57,092 nt of DNA from Saccoglossus kowalevskii (GCF_000003605.2 NW_003107091.1:2198-59289), one strand, 5' to 3'. Numbered from the stretch's first letter, positions 13,601 to 23,354 are shown. Program-made: numbers and translations. Notes: a model not told the origin generated them from the letters alone.

Positions 13601-16600
13601 TAGTGACTTGACGTTTGAAATCCAACCACTTTAACCAAAGACAATACAGCAGACTTTTCCTTAGCTCTCTGAAAACAAAAGTAAATTTATATTGTTTATA
13701 ATATTATTAGTTATGCCATTGAACACAATACAGTAGCTGGTTCATCAGCCTAAAAACCATCTGGGGAAACCAGAAAATGCATTTTTACGCACACCACCTC
13801 AGAGATTTGGAAGCCCCCTTAAAAATAATGTTTAAGGGGGGGGGTGTCGCCTCGGACGTCCTAGTAAGGTTGCGCTTTCGGCACACGGTTGGTGAGCAGA
13901 TCTCGCCCCTCCCCTCCCATGCAAAATTCCATACTGCTGCCTCTGCTGAGAATTTCAGAAGTTACTGAATCACATAATCAAATGATGAATGCTCATTGGT
14001 TGAACCACAGAGAGCAGCTGTGAGGTCACATGACTAATCAATACAATTTGATTGGATAAAATCCCTCACCTTTATAGTTTCCTGAGTTGTTGACTCTCTA
14101 TGGTTTTCTAAACTATGCAGACAACTTGGACATGGTAGTGCAGCCAGCAATGGCTTTACTAACTCCTGACTAGAAACAAATGCAAGACATGTCTGTTTAT
14201 TGGAAACACAAACACACTTCTACTCATTACGGAACAAGAATAATGTGCATTTTATTTATTGCTCTATGTAATATTGAACTGACTTAGAAGCCACACAGAG
14301 AGCAGACCTGGCCTGAATGTGGTGTATCTTTTTAAATATTGACAATAAATAAATGCGTTTAGGGGAGGACCATTTGAAGTATGGGGCATGGGGGGGGGGG
14401 TGATTTTAAAGAAGTGATATTTTTTTTATTTTTTTTTTAAAGTTTTTTTCATATTTAATTACAACTGAATATATACAATATATATACAAGTCGATTGTGG
14501 TTAGATTTGTTTTTTACTTGAACTTCCAATCCCCTCCCAATTAATCTAATTGGTCCTCCCCTTGGGATATCTACATTTCTAAATGTGCTGAACAATATAA
14601 TTCTGAAAGTCATAGCAGTGTTTTATTACTCACGAGAATCCATTGAATTTCAAGCATATTTTCATGAGGTCATCGAGACTGTAACCTTTGCATCGACATA
14701 TTCTGTGAGTACTCTGGAGAAAAAACACAAAATACAGTGGAAATAGAACCAGTGTAAATTATCTGATGCATGCTTATTACTGAAGTATTGGATACCTCAC
14801 GTACCCAAAGATCAATCACACCAGGTTGATGAAATTCCAAAACAATCATACATGTACACAACTTAGATGACAATTTCATTTTGATGACTTGAGTGTAGCT
14901 GTGTTACAGTGCCCCCCCCCAGCTGAGGGACCAGAAAATAATGGACCGGATACGGCTTTTGCGACCGAGGTCGTGCGGCCAGAAACGCCTGAGCTTGCGA
15001 AAGCACGCGAGCCGTATGACCGAGGTCAGCAAAAGCCGTATTTTTGGATGTTTTTTTAAAACTTTGGGGTTTTATGATTACCAAAACTTTGAAAAACAAG
15101 CAACAAATAAATAAATAACAAGTCATCGTCAATGACATACTGTGGAATACTTTATTTTCGCTGGAATTAATTTTCCCTGAAAGGGCTTTTTGGGTGTTTT
15201 GTATGGAATTTATTTTCAATGATTTTTGATGAGTTTAATGTGAAATATAGAAAAAAAAGTATATTCGCTGGATTTTATTTTCACGAAATCATCCTTTCAG
15301 CGAATATAGCGAAAATAAATTCCAAGCGAAAATAAAGTATTCTACAGTTGTCCCCATTTGCATTATAGCCATGAGATATCACAATAATACCAAGCGATAT
15401 CCATGATATTGACTTACATGTATAAAATATGGCTCAAGGGAACTGTAATAGTTTAAACAAGATGGCCGCCAGTCAGACATTTAGAATTTTGATGGTGATA
15501 AACATGCATGTGTGTTTGTCTGATATAATGTCTGATGTATACATGCAGTTTGTACTTGATTGATCCAGGAATGTTGAAGATGCATTTTGAACACAAATAA
15601 AAAATATGTTTAACATATGTATGAAGAGTAATCTGCATTTGCACGACTGACATTTTTGGCCTTGAAATGACTGCCATTCCGCCATCTTGGATTGGATCAT
15701 GAAACAAATGCCCTATATGATGTATGTGTGAAGTTTAAACTTGATTGATCCAGCCAAGTCAAATATATGGATTTAGTACCAGTGTTATTTTAAATACACA
15801 AATAATCATTTATTCATTATTTAATAAGTTGGTTGCCAAATAAAATTGATAGTGTGTTTCTGGTAACATTGAAAATAAAAGTAGAAACAGCTTTTTATTT
15901 TATGAAAATTAATTTATTATTCTGCAATGCTACTAACCCACACTGTTATATGAAAGTATTTTTCAATAATACACCACATCTTGCATGTACAGGTTGATAT
16001 TTGGGTCAAAAATAAAAAATTTCAAGAAGACCTGAAACAAGTGTCTATTTTCCATAACAAAATACAGGATCGGCCAGAAAAATCTATACATGGTCAGGTT
16101 ACCGAAAACACATTATTTTTATTTTATTTGGCTTTAGAAATTATTACAATGATATTTAAGATGTCTTTGATTGGTTGACAGTTTACAACAGAGGTACTTG
16201 TACAGTTATGTTAAGTATCGCAGTCTACCACATGGACCAGCTCAGCTAAGAGTTTCAAACGAACACCACTGAGGGCAGCATATACAAACTGCAAGGTGAG
16301 GCATAACTCTAGCCCAGAAATCAAGATTTTGGAACTGTCAACTTTTAGAAAATGTATATTTACCTGCTCCACAAGTTCATCGGGATCTACGCAGACTGCT
16401 TCAAACCACTCAGTCATGTCAGTTTCCTCATCATCCGAGATGACGTTGTGTTGTTTCACTTCACAGTGGCATCTCAGTTGACTGACTGATGAAAACTCTA
16501 ACATGATGTAGTGGTCTGTTTCTGATAACGGTCGATGTGCATCAATGTGGTGTTTGCATCCGGTACATTGTCTGGCTTGGGGTGTGGCCACTGGCACGCT

Positions 16601-19600
16601 GAACAATACAGAAATCATGGTACATAATACTACGGTACATTATTCAGTTTTAATTAAACACACTCAAGTGATAAATTAACTACAAAATGAAAACAGAACG
16701 AAACATAGTTGAACTTTGGTGACCTTGCCCTTTGTTATATAATACTATTCCCTTCATCATAGTTTGTTTCAATATGAATTGGGGTTGAAACAACAGTGAG
16801 GAATCAGTCTACCAAATGTCCTTGATAGATGTAAATATCTTACAAAAACTTTAGTGCCTAATATGTTTAATTATTTTAAGGGACATAATTTCCAACTTTA
16901 TTCAAAGTAATTCAGATTTGTTATTATAAAAACAAATGCTGCATCTCAGAAAAAAAGTGCTGCATTTAGACGTGAATAGATTCATAAATCATGCAAGATA
17001 CCAGGAAATCTTAGCTGGCTTTTGCCCAAGTATTTTGTACAGGTGTCTGTCAAAAATTAATGATTCACCGAGACAAATATTAACTGCCTTATTATATTCA
17101 TTGTGTGAAAAGTAAAAAAAACACCCTCTATCATGTTGCAAGCTCTGCTTTGTAATGCAAATCAACTTAAATAGTTAGTTGGTGTCCAGTGAGAGAGTCA
17201 ACAGTACTTTTGTCTCTACATCTTCAAACTTTGCAATCTTTGATTTTTAAAGTGCATATTTAAATAATTATTATTACTATATCAATCTGTTCCAATAGCT
17301 GAAAGAAATTCCTGTGAATTTTCATTTGTCGAATGAACTGTTTGTCAAATATATCTTAGTACAATTTTCTTTTCAAAATGTGGATGCAACGTTTTGCTTT
17401 TTATGTATTTTTTATGTATTGTTTTTGATTTTATAACTTTGGACTAAACAGATTTTCTATTAGATTCAGATCTTGATCAAAGTTTGGCACCCAATTCATA
17501 GGAGTGTTTATCTTGTTTTCTGTAAAGATTTTAGAATTGCAAATGTGTATCAGACTGTGTAAACACTATGAATGAGTTGGTTTTGAAACCCAGTCTAGTA
17601 TTCCCATGGGATTTGAGAAATACATTACCAAGGATATTATTACAAGATAAATGATTTGCTTCATTGAACACAGACAACAATGCATATTTCCACCTTTGAA
17701 TGTGCATCACCAGTGATCAGTCAAGTAGAAACAGTCAAAATATTTATATCAGATATTCTCAGATTTTCTAAATTTTTGCATGATATATTTACACAGAACA
17801 TCTGTTGTTCATACTCAGGGAAGACTTTATACTGGTGAATAAAGTGACCAAGTTTGATGAAGTTTGGAATAGAATTAGTAAAGTTATTGTGCACACAATA
17901 ACAATTATTAACAACGACGACAACGCCGGACAGAAATTTTTCCCTTAATATACCTTTCCTTTCCATCATTGATGTTACGTCAAGGTAAAAATGTACATGT
18001 GTATTAATATGACATATCACGCTATCAATGCTGGGTTTCAGATTGTAACTTGTTGTCTAGTTTATGTTTCCCTAGTTCTACTACTGTACGGTGAATGTAG
18101 TCAATATCTAGAGTAGATATTAGCATGGTTGTGAGCATTGTAATATTTATTTTCCGTTGACCCCTTTGTGGCCAACTATTTCTATGGTAGCACCAGCTAC
18201 AGGAGATGGTTGTTTTAGCCACAGAGGGCACAACTCTACCCTACTCCACTGTTTGCTGTTTGCAAATGAATTGTCTCAGAACCATTTTGTTTGGTGTGGT
18301 GTAAATGATATCAAATGATCTAAATAGATAACTATTTCATGTTTATATTTGTAACTGCTGTACGCATCAAAAAAGGATAAACTCTATAGAATCACTAAAA
18401 GGAAGATGGTTCATTTGCATAAATTACTACCCAGATAACCTGGGCGTGGCAAGTTAGCAGTTGGGCTGGGTGTGGCAGAGGACTCCTGAACTTTCATTGA
18501 GAAGGTACTCGGCTTGGCTTATTCCAGTGTGCAATTTCACCTAAAAAAGGCTGTAATGGCACTTCCTGTAAATTATGAAGACTGTCACTGTATTTCGGGA
18601 ATGAATTTAGGGTTTGCTATCTGACGGGGTTTTTCTTTGTGTTTTGTTCACTCGCTTACTTTAGTTGTAAGATGAATGAATTGTAAGAATTTCTCGGATA
18701 GAAATAAAGCCTGGAATGTGTAAACCTGGCGATTCTCTACCATACATTGTGTTGTATCAACTTATTTTCAACTTGGTCACATGGTCAATACAGGAAACCA
18801 TGCACATTGGCCGCCCAGTGTGTATGGTAGTGTATTGCGTTCCTACTTACATTTATGTATTTGTAAGTTCATGTTTTTTAAGTTCACGACTGATTATTTA
18901 GATATGTTCGGTCGGGTAATTATTTAAGTTGTTTATATTTTACTGATTAGGTTGTGTTGTTAATTTGAGTATATGTACTGGCAGTTTATGCAAACTCGTG
19001 TCAACTAGTAACTAGCCAGACTGTATGGTGTTTAATGTGGGAGGGTGTCACCTGTGCACGTGCGGGAATTAAGTCCCAAGTGACGATAACAACACACGCT
19101 AAAAAGGCTCATGGGCAGACGGTTGTTTGTAAACAATGACATGCTATGGCCATCTGACGCATGCGCAGGTGACGACTCCCTCGCTCTAAATAAACTAATG
19201 CGTACTGAATGCACAACTCGGAACTGTAAGCGTTACTTAGTTACTAGATTTCTACTACTACTGTAACAGTGTCTTTATTGTGTGCGAGTGCTTGAACATG
19301 GATTGCGTGCACAGATCCAAATGAACCCCCAACATTGATATCTATGCACAACACAAATATGTTTACCTTTCATCTGGTCTTTGGTAACCTTGGCAACTGC
19401 ATCCAATACAAGGATACGTTTCAGCCTTCTCCATTTGCTCTTTCTTCTGTTTATCACATTTAGTTGGCAGTCGGTGGTCTGTTTGTTTGTGTCGACACCC
19501 CTGGCAGGTAGGTAGGGAGAATGTCGGTTTGAACCCTCCTTGGGGTGCGGTGAAATCATCACAATCACATCGGGGGTACTGACATGGTGTGCCACTTTTG

Positions 19601-19962
19601 GCGCCCTTTTTTCTAATCTACAAAATTATGAAAAACAATGCAATTTTTGTAGTGTTTTGAAGTGTGGTGATAACAATTTTTTTATTCTTTATTCTGCCAC
19701 AGGATTCACTCACTTGGATCATACGTCATTGCAATTTTAATCCACTATCAAAATTTACTTTGTTGAGTGGCTTGGAATTGTGTGCCACAATTTGATATAA
19801 CACTTAGGTTAATTATATTCCCACCACCATTATCGGTAGTAAAGTTTTTGCAACAGTTTCCAAACAATGAAAATGTCTTGACAAGCTTCTAATCTCATCA
19901 TTCAGCCAAGGTTTTGATATCCAGATTTCTTACCTTTTTCACTTGAGCTTCTGTGAGTGAAT
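4330..19962 (-). CDS. WD40-repeat protein with three Cys/His (basonuclin/PCAF_N-like) modules, 15 exons, 5' end missing
   Basis: I joined 15 minus-strand exons: 19962-19934, 19617-19367, 16598-16364, 16288-16229, 14713-14634, 14169-14070, 13668-13546, 12526-12276, 11707-11550, 9327-9207, 7905-7735, 7081-6938, 6232-6135, 5977-5921 and 4673-4330. Every intron is GT-AG, every phase matches, and no stop interrupts about 740 codons. Residues 22-58, 80-115 and 198-242 form three modules, each with C-x-C and then C-x2-C-x-H-x4-H. A basic stretch (around 350-370, KRKS and KQKRKRK) looks like a nuclear localisation signal. Residues 378 to about 660 read as WD40 blades, with the clearest ending GWDGQILFW. 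The role is inferred only: a nuclear scaffold with zinc-binding modules and a propeller. I do not recognise an ortholog. The starting Met exon lies upstream of 19962 and was not found. Confidence 0.82.
5371..5875. repeat. 31 bp tandem array, about 16 copies, in the last intron of the WD40 gene
   Basis: The unit core is GAATCAGCCATGACATCATA, followed by TCATGAAATTA or TCAGTAAATTA; the two variants are interleaved. The array fills nearly half of the intron between 5921 and 4673 and ends about 45 bp before the upstream donor. Confidence 0.9.
5921..5977 (-). CDS. WD40/Cys-module gene, 57 bp exon
   Basis: The acceptor is gttttttgtag and the donor GTAAGT. It encodes 18 whole codons (TPKKQLSPDIFHKCCILK) plus split codons. 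The split glycine at its end starts the GH dipeptide of the last WD40 blade. Confidence 0.75.
6135..6232 (-). CDS. WD40/Cys-module gene, propeller exon
   Basis: The acceptor is gattttttag and the donor GTAAGT. It encodes residues 576-607, with LLAVGGEDDNVTIFYM as a WD40 blade end. Confidence 0.83.
6346..6663. mobile_element. MITE with AAAGGGC terminal inverted repeats, about 318 bp
   Basis: The left end reads TTAAAGGGCAGTAGTCGTCG and the inverted right end reads TTAAAGGGCGGCAATTGTCG. Both ends continue with CGC and a TGCATG stretch. No transposase is visible. It sits in the intron between the exons at 6938-7081 and 6135-6232 of the WD40 gene. A short plus-strand ORF crossing it is an artefact. 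Confidence 0.7.
6938..7081 (-). CDS. WD40/Cys-module gene, propeller exon
   Basis: The acceptor is attctgtag and the donor GTAACT. It encodes residues 528-574. YCAVGYANSGDVIFYKL completes one blade and VRCITWHPL opens the next. Confidence 0.83.
7735..7905 (-). CDS. WD40/Cys-module gene, propeller exon
   Basis: The acceptor is ctgatttccag and the donor GTAAGC. It encodes residues 471-526, containing YLLSGYKNGHLCLWQL, a classic WD40 blade with G-x-L-x-L-W, and then ISTIAVSPNL, the first strand of the next blade. Confidence 0.85.
8235..8926. mobile_element. Palindrome-rich TIR element, about 690 bp
   Basis: The ends are TTGTGTTCACATTACACAAA and, inverted, TTGCGTTCACGCACAG, each followed by a CGGGCTAAG block. 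Inside, CTTAGCCCGTGCTAAG and its inverse recur several times. Positions 8832-8881 form an 18 bp perfect stem with a 14 nt loop. GC and CpG are well above the surrounding intron. Small ORFs inside show no transposase similarity that I can see. Confidence 0.65.
9207..9327 (-). CDS. WD40/Cys-module gene, propeller exon
   Basis: The acceptor is ttcactccacag and the donor GTAAGT. It encodes residues 431-469, with the blade-like LTVALGSNKGILSLYKL. Confidence 0.8.
9505..9909. mobile_element. Complete TTA-flanked MITE, 405 bp (PIF/Harbinger-like)
   Basis: The element begins GGCCAGACTTTTATTATCCC and ends with the inverse ATAAAAAAGTCTGGCC. It is flanked on both sides by TTA (9502-9504 and 9910-9912), as expected for a 3 bp target duplication of the PIF/Harbinger superfamily. 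A second, partial copy lies at the left edge of the window. No transposase is present. Confidence 0.8.
10101..11118. mobile_element. About 1 kb TIR element with TACYGTACTTCCC ends
   Basis: The left end TACCGTACTTCCCCGA matches the inverted right end TACTGTACTTCCCTGA. Subterminal blocks GTGGGCTTATACTCG occur near both ends (about 10162 and 11074) in the same orientation. The interior includes an ATCATT microsatellite near 10455-10480. No transposase is recognised. It lies in an intron of the WD40 gene. Confidence 0.65.
11330..11470. repeat. Short tandem repeat, about 58 bp period, about 2.4 copies
   Basis: TACTTGTACTTATCATT and AGATATACTATGTATGTATA recur in tandem next to the 5' splice donor side of the exon ending at 11550. 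No function is evident. Confidence 0.7.
11550..11707 (-). CDS. WD40/Cys-module gene, first propeller exon
   Basis: The acceptor is atcgttacag and the donor GTAAAG. Residues 378-429 start the beta-propeller: DVLIGDSQLVNRYNL looks like the end of a blade and CDPVTSLMWCP the start of the next. Confidence 0.8.
11861..12067. mobile_element. Palindromic ACTGTAGAATACTT MITE, copy A2
   Basis: Both ends read TACTGTRGAATACTT inward, followed by TTTTCGCT. The roughly 205 bp element is nearly palindromic throughout, with repeated TTTTCGCTG and TTTTCACTG blocks. This is the best copy of the most frequent MITE family in the window; the others are at about 2495, 13253, 15138, 34647 and 39187. Confidence 0.8.
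12276..12526 (-). CDS. WD40/Cys-module gene, exon with basic nuclear-localisation-like linker
   Basis: The acceptor is aacgttttag and the donor GTAATA. It encodes residues 294-376. The second half is lysine/arginine-rich (TRKRKSSEG, then KNKQKRKRKSDGDE), which resembles a nuclear localisation signal next to possible phosphorylation sites. The basic, low-complexity linker contrasts with the ordered segments on both sides. Confidence 0.75.
13253..13454. mobile_element. Palindromic ACTGTAAAATACTT MITE, copy A3
   Basis: Starts TACTGTAAAATACTTTATTT and ends with the inverse AATATTTGACAGTA. Internal blocks are in the same order as at 11861-12067. It lies in an intron of the WD40 gene. Confidence 0.8.
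13546..13668 (-). CDS. WD40/Cys-module gene, 123 bp exon
   Basis: Phase 0 at both ends, acceptor tgttttcag, donor GTAAAT. It encodes 41 residues (253-293) linking the Cys/His region to the propeller. No motif is recognised. Confidence 0.72.
13855..13950 (+). repeat. Dispersed repeat, copy 2
   Basis: Matches the inverse of 2195-2285 (shared CCTAGTAAGGT, CGGTTGGTG, GAGCAGATCT and GCCTCTGCT). A G-run precedes it at about 13837. The open frame across it is not supported as coding. Confidence 0.6.
14070..14169 (-). CDS. WD40/Cys-module gene, exon with the second half of module 3
   Basis: The acceptor is tttgtttctag and the donor GTGAGG. It encodes residues 220-252, including C232-x2-C235-x-H237-x4-H242, the same second-half pattern as modules 1 and 2. 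Confidence 0.78.
14634..14713 (-). CDS. WD40/Cys-module gene, exon with the first half of module 3
   Basis: A strong polypyrimidine acceptor (gttttttctccag) and a GTGAGT donor flank 80 bp encoding residues 193-218, with C198-x-C200-x2-Y203. The split serine codon joins exactly to the next exon. A second AG 10 bp inside the exon would break the frame. Confidence 0.75.
15118..15765 (+). mobile_element. Truncated Helentron/pearl-like element interrupted by a MITE
   Basis: The start, CAAGTCATCGTCAATGACA, matches the start of the element at 50117. The sequence is interrupted at 15138-15348 by a palindromic MITE and resumes with GTCCCC, as in the intact element. The later part shares AAGATGGCCGCCAGTC, the CATGAAACAAATGC block and GTGTGAAGTTTAAACTTGAT with the core repeats at 50.3-51.0 kb. 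The 3' microsatellite and terminal hairpin are missing. Confidence 0.65.
15138..15348. mobile_element. Palindromic ACTGTGGAATACTT MITE, copy A4, nested in a larger element
   Basis: Starts TACTGTGGAATACTTTATTT and ends AAGTATTCTACAGT, with the internal structure of the family. It is inserted into the 5' end of the Helentron/pearl-like copy that starts at 15118. Confidence 0.8.
16229..16288 (-). CDS. WD40/Cys-module gene, 60 bp exon
   Basis: The acceptor is accttgcag and the donor GTAGAC. It encodes 20 mostly hydrophobic, helix-like residues (FVYAALSGVRLKLLAELVHV) in phase 0 at both ends. It is exactly a multiple of three, so it could be a cassette exon. The short intron before it (16289-16363, 75 bp) is open in the same frame. 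Confidence 0.65.
16364..16598 (-). CDS. WD40/Cys-module gene, exon completing module 2
   Basis: The acceptor is ttgttcag and the donor GTAAAT. It encodes residues 95-172, including C105-x2-C108-x-H110-x4-H115, the second half of module 2. An acidic tail (SDDEETDMTEWFEA) follows. If the donor were skipped, the frame would stay open through to 16211, giving a possible truncated isoform. Confidence 0.8.
16620..19366. other. WD40 gene intron, no exon found
   Basis: A 2.8 kb intron. The stretch 18430-19270 is less AT-rich, has AATAAA motifs at about 18703 and 19190 and a CpG-containing segment near 19130-19180. It resembles a decayed LTR or other insertion, but I could not fix its ends. No coding exon with matching phase is seen. 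Confidence 0.45.
19367..19617 (-). CDS. WD40/Cys-module gene, exon with module 1 and the start of module 2
   Basis: The exon begins in phase 0 after ttttgtag and ends in phase 2 at GTAAAC. It encodes residues 11-93. Module 1 is C22-x4-C27-x-C29-x2-F32, then C48-x2-C51-x-H53-x4-H58. A Lys/Glu linker follows, then C80-x2-C83-x-C85-x2-Y88, the first half of module 2. The first half of module 1 has exactly the spacing of the basonuclin N-terminal module encoded at 51542-51644. Confidence 0.8.
19934..19962 (-). CDS. WD40/Cys-module gene, first recognised exon (29 bp)
   Basis: The acceptor is tttttgcag and the donor GTAAGA. The exon completes a split codon and adds SLTEAQVKK, which runs in frame into the next exon. 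It is accepted because both splice sites are strong and the phases fit. A 29 bp exon is still the least secure part of the model, and the preceding exon must end with one nucleotide of a codon. Confidence 0.6.
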
Positions 19963-22300
19963 CTGCAAAAATTAATTTTAGATTAAAAAGTGAAATTTCT
20001 TACAAGAATAATTTTAACTTTAATGTTCTTGTCTGTATACTAACACCATGCAAGCAGCTATGAAGTAGAAGCATTCTCAAAAATAAAAACACTAAACTTC
20101 AAAAATTAAGCCATTAACAATAATTCCCACAATATTTCTATTGTTTTAATAATTAATCTTATAAAATATTTTTTTGCCCATTGATTGAACAAGCCCCTCA
20201 ATCTTTCCACAATAATTGGCTAAGTTACATCTCCTCGAATCTTTGAATATGGCCAAGTTAAGAAGTGGTTCAACACCCCCAATAATCTTTGAACAAGACA
20301 TGGCCCTTGTTAACGCCTTTTTGTTCAACAGGGAGTTATACCAATGACAGCGCCCTCACAGGCCATGTAACACTTAAAACATTCTCAACTTGCGACTATT
20401 TTACAATTTGATGGAGTTAATAGTTTCATAATACATGCCTAATTTATCAGGACTCTCCAAATTTGTCAGTAGTATTGGCTTTAGCTAAAATTCAGATATG
20501 AACGATTCATTGATATATATATATTGCATAGCCCCTAAAATGTGGGTGTATCAGCGACTGCTGCTCGTGTCATTGAAGGAGTGCAACAACTAAGAACCAA
20601 GTGAATGCTAATGAGGCTGTTTTGGCCACACCAACATCCTTGGCATCACAGCAGGTAAATGAGGCAGAGGAACACCCTAAAGAACCTGGAAAGTTTACAT
20701 AAGGAATGGATAGGGAAGAGACTGAAAGAATGGCAAAAAATCAAGATCAAAGTCACAGCAGCTTAATCACCTGACCAGGAAGAGAGTTAGCCCAAAGCAT
20801 TTTTTTAAAAATACATACTGTAAATGCATTAATTATTCACTGGGTTTTAATTTTGGTATTTTTAGCTAAATTAAATCTACATAAACATGTAAAATAACAA
20901 TAAAACTCGTTGTTTCCTTGACAAAATTGTGAAATTAAAACACAGTGAATATGCTGAAAACATCAAAATAGTGAAATTAAATATCAGTGTATATAAATTG
21001 TTTGACAGTTGTTATTTTACACACTGCACATGCTCTGTCAGAAGCACTGTTCCCTTTAATTTTTTTGAATCATGAAAATTTGCCCATTTTCCCCTTGAAA
21101 TGTTTTTTCTGCATACAAAATGCATGGAAAGTTTCTCAAAATTTCACTGAGAAACTACAATTGAATCTGAGAAAATTGAGCGAAATTAAGGCTTAGAGGG
21201 GACACTGGTCAGAAGTTCATCACGCTTACTTCCTGATGCATAATTGTGTAAATCACCAGATGTAAACAGCGCCACCAAGTTTCAAACTGAGACAGGTGGT
21301 TGTTCAATCAAGGGGCAGAAATGTACAGCACACTGTTCTTCTAACTTAATAAAAACATCCAAATCCTTAACAAGATTATTTCCGGCTTCAGCATTGTGGA
21401 AATCATACAAAATAGATTTGTTTTTTGACAGAGATGCACGAGAACATACTTAGTGAGGATTGACTCAGTTCATTACCTTTATTTTGCATACTACAGAACT
21501 TGAATACAAAACTAATGTATAATAATAACTTTTCTACAAACATTTTTTTTATATAATAAGTATATTACAATAAAAAAAGCAGCTTTATACTTTTAGGAAT
21601 AAATTTTACAGTATATAGATTTATTTGGAAAATAAAAATATTGAAATAGCACTACCTGTTTTTGCTTTTGTAGGGAAGAAAAGAATTTTTTTTAAATGAA
21701 ACGCATAAATGCTCATGGTGATACAATGCTACACACCACAAGCTAATTCAGTAACATTCATCATTTAACAGCATATAAATACAAATATAATACGAATTAT
21801 AAAATAAAGTTTACAAGAGCCACGCATTCTATAAAACTTGTCCAACAATAACGTTCAAGCTCAAGTTACCTTTATTACAAATCTGCTGATTGGCTAAGCA
21901 GTAGTATAACTACAAATATACAATATAATAGCCCAATCACAGCCACTGTTTCATCACATAGTATCTCTGAATGTGATAACTTTCTGGATTTCAGCACAGG
22001 GTGCATACTTTTAATAAGGAAAAGAAAAACAACATGCACACTGTGCTACAAAAACAATATGGAGTATTATCTGAAAGGCAGTTACCATACCAACACAAAA
22101 TTGGCAAGTATGGAGCTATTGTTTATAATAAATATTGGACTAGGATGAGATTTCCATCAATACAAGTTACGATAGTTGGTCACCAATAAAAAGTGGGTTG
22201 AATTACCGGGGTAACACCCAAATCAATAAATCTGAGCTAATCTATAGTAAGTGTCTGATCAAATCAAATAAGAAGTTGTTAATAATGCTGTATTATCAAT
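19963..22300. other. Upstream region of the WD40 gene, 5' exon(s) not located
   Basis: At least one more coding exon, with the start codon and ending one nucleotide into a codon, should lie here or further up. I found no convincing candidate. A decayed member of a second MITE family (ACTGTAAATGCATTAATTAT end, then TTCACTGGGTTTTAATTTTG) starts at about 20819 and runs to about 20990. A related copy lies near 54545-54745. Confidence 0.4.
20819..20990. mobile_element. MITE of the TTCACTGGGTTTTAATTT family, copy B1
   Basis: Begins ACTGTAAATGCATTAATTAT and then TTCACTGGGTTTTAATTTTG. The second half is rich in the inverse motifs GAAATTAAA and CAGTGAAT. Structure and ends match the inverse of the element at 54545-54745, defining a family distinct from the TTTTCGCTG one. 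Confidence 0.55.
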
Positions 22301-22304
22301 GCAC

Positions 22305-23008
22305 ATGAGGATGCATATTCAACAGTGATTGGTTAGACTTGATCACATGAGGAGAATAATCAACTGTGATTGGTTAAGCTTGAACACACAAGAATCGTCA
22401 ACAGTCACTGGTTAGACTTGCCCACATGATGAACATATTCAATAGAGATTGGTTTGGCTTAACCACATTTGAATTGTCAACAGTGATTGGTTAGAATTGG
22501 CCGCATAAAAATTCTTTTCAAAAGTGATTGGTTAGAATTGCCCAAATGAGAAGAATAATCAACAGTGATTGGTTAGACTTGCCCACATGAGAAGAATAAT
22601 CAACAGTGATTGGTTAGAATTGCCCAAATGAGAAGAATAATCAACAGTGATTGGTTAGACTTGCCCACATGAGAAGAATAATCAACAGTGATTGGTTAGA
22701 CTTGACCACATGAGAAGAATATTCAACAGTGATTGGTTAGACTTGACCACATGAGAAGAATATTCAACAGTGATTGGTTAGACTTGCCCACATGAGAAGA
22801 ATATTCAACAGTGATTGGTTAGACTTGCCCAAATGAGAAGAATAATCAACAGTGATTGGTTAGACTTGCCCACATGAGAAGAATAATCAACAGTGATTGG
22901 TTAGACTTGACCACATGAGAAGAATATTCAACAGTGATTGGTTAGACTTGCCCACATGAGAAGAATATTCAACAGTGATTGTTAAGGCTTGCCCACATGA
23001 GGGTAATA
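22305..23008. repeat. 41 bp tandem array with a CCAAT box in nearly every unit, 17 units
   Basis: The unit reads CAACAGTGATTGGTTAGACT, then TGCCCACATGAGAAGAATAAT. On the minus strand each intact unit contains AACCAATCAC, a full match to the NF-Y consensus RRCCAATSR. By eye 15 of 17 units keep ATTGG. The first five units are more diverged. The array lies about 2.3-3 kb upstream of the first recognised WD40-gene exon. Confidence 0.92.
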
Positions 23009-23354
23009 GTTGATTTTTTTTATAATTCGTGAAAACATTTACATATTTTTTTTTTCTGGAGTTGTTAATATATTATTTGTTAAATGGAGACTGCATTGCA
23101 TATTTTAAATAGCTGCATGTCGGAGATAAACTAAAGAGGTTAGTACTCAAACTAGACATGCATTAAATATTCTGATTGAAATGATAATATTGTCTTTAAA
23201 AGTCTTGTACTTTTTCACACACTGCTCTTAACTGATAACCTCTCAATAATTCATTTACTTTTTTTTGATTTTAAGTCTTGATTGTCATTTCATTTTGAGG
23301 GCATACCAGTGATTTTCCTCTGATGCACAAACCTGAATCTGATAAAAACATATT

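Noticed and set aside
14760-14895. Possible extra exon of the WD40 gene (acceptor near 14895, donor GTACGT near 14815)
   Set aside because: In the phase required by the neighbouring exons it contains an in-frame stop, and the flanking exons join perfectly without it.
18430-19270. Possible solo LTR in a WD40-gene intron (AATAAA motifs, TATA-like and CpG-rich stretch)
   Set aside because: I could not find TG...CA ends with a matching target duplication, or a second copy, so the boundaries and class are unsupported.
20540-20790. Less AT-rich stretch with short plus-strand frames
   Set aside because: All frames are broken by stops within about 35 codons and no splice structure fits. It may be a decayed transposon-coding fragment, but there is no evidence for which.
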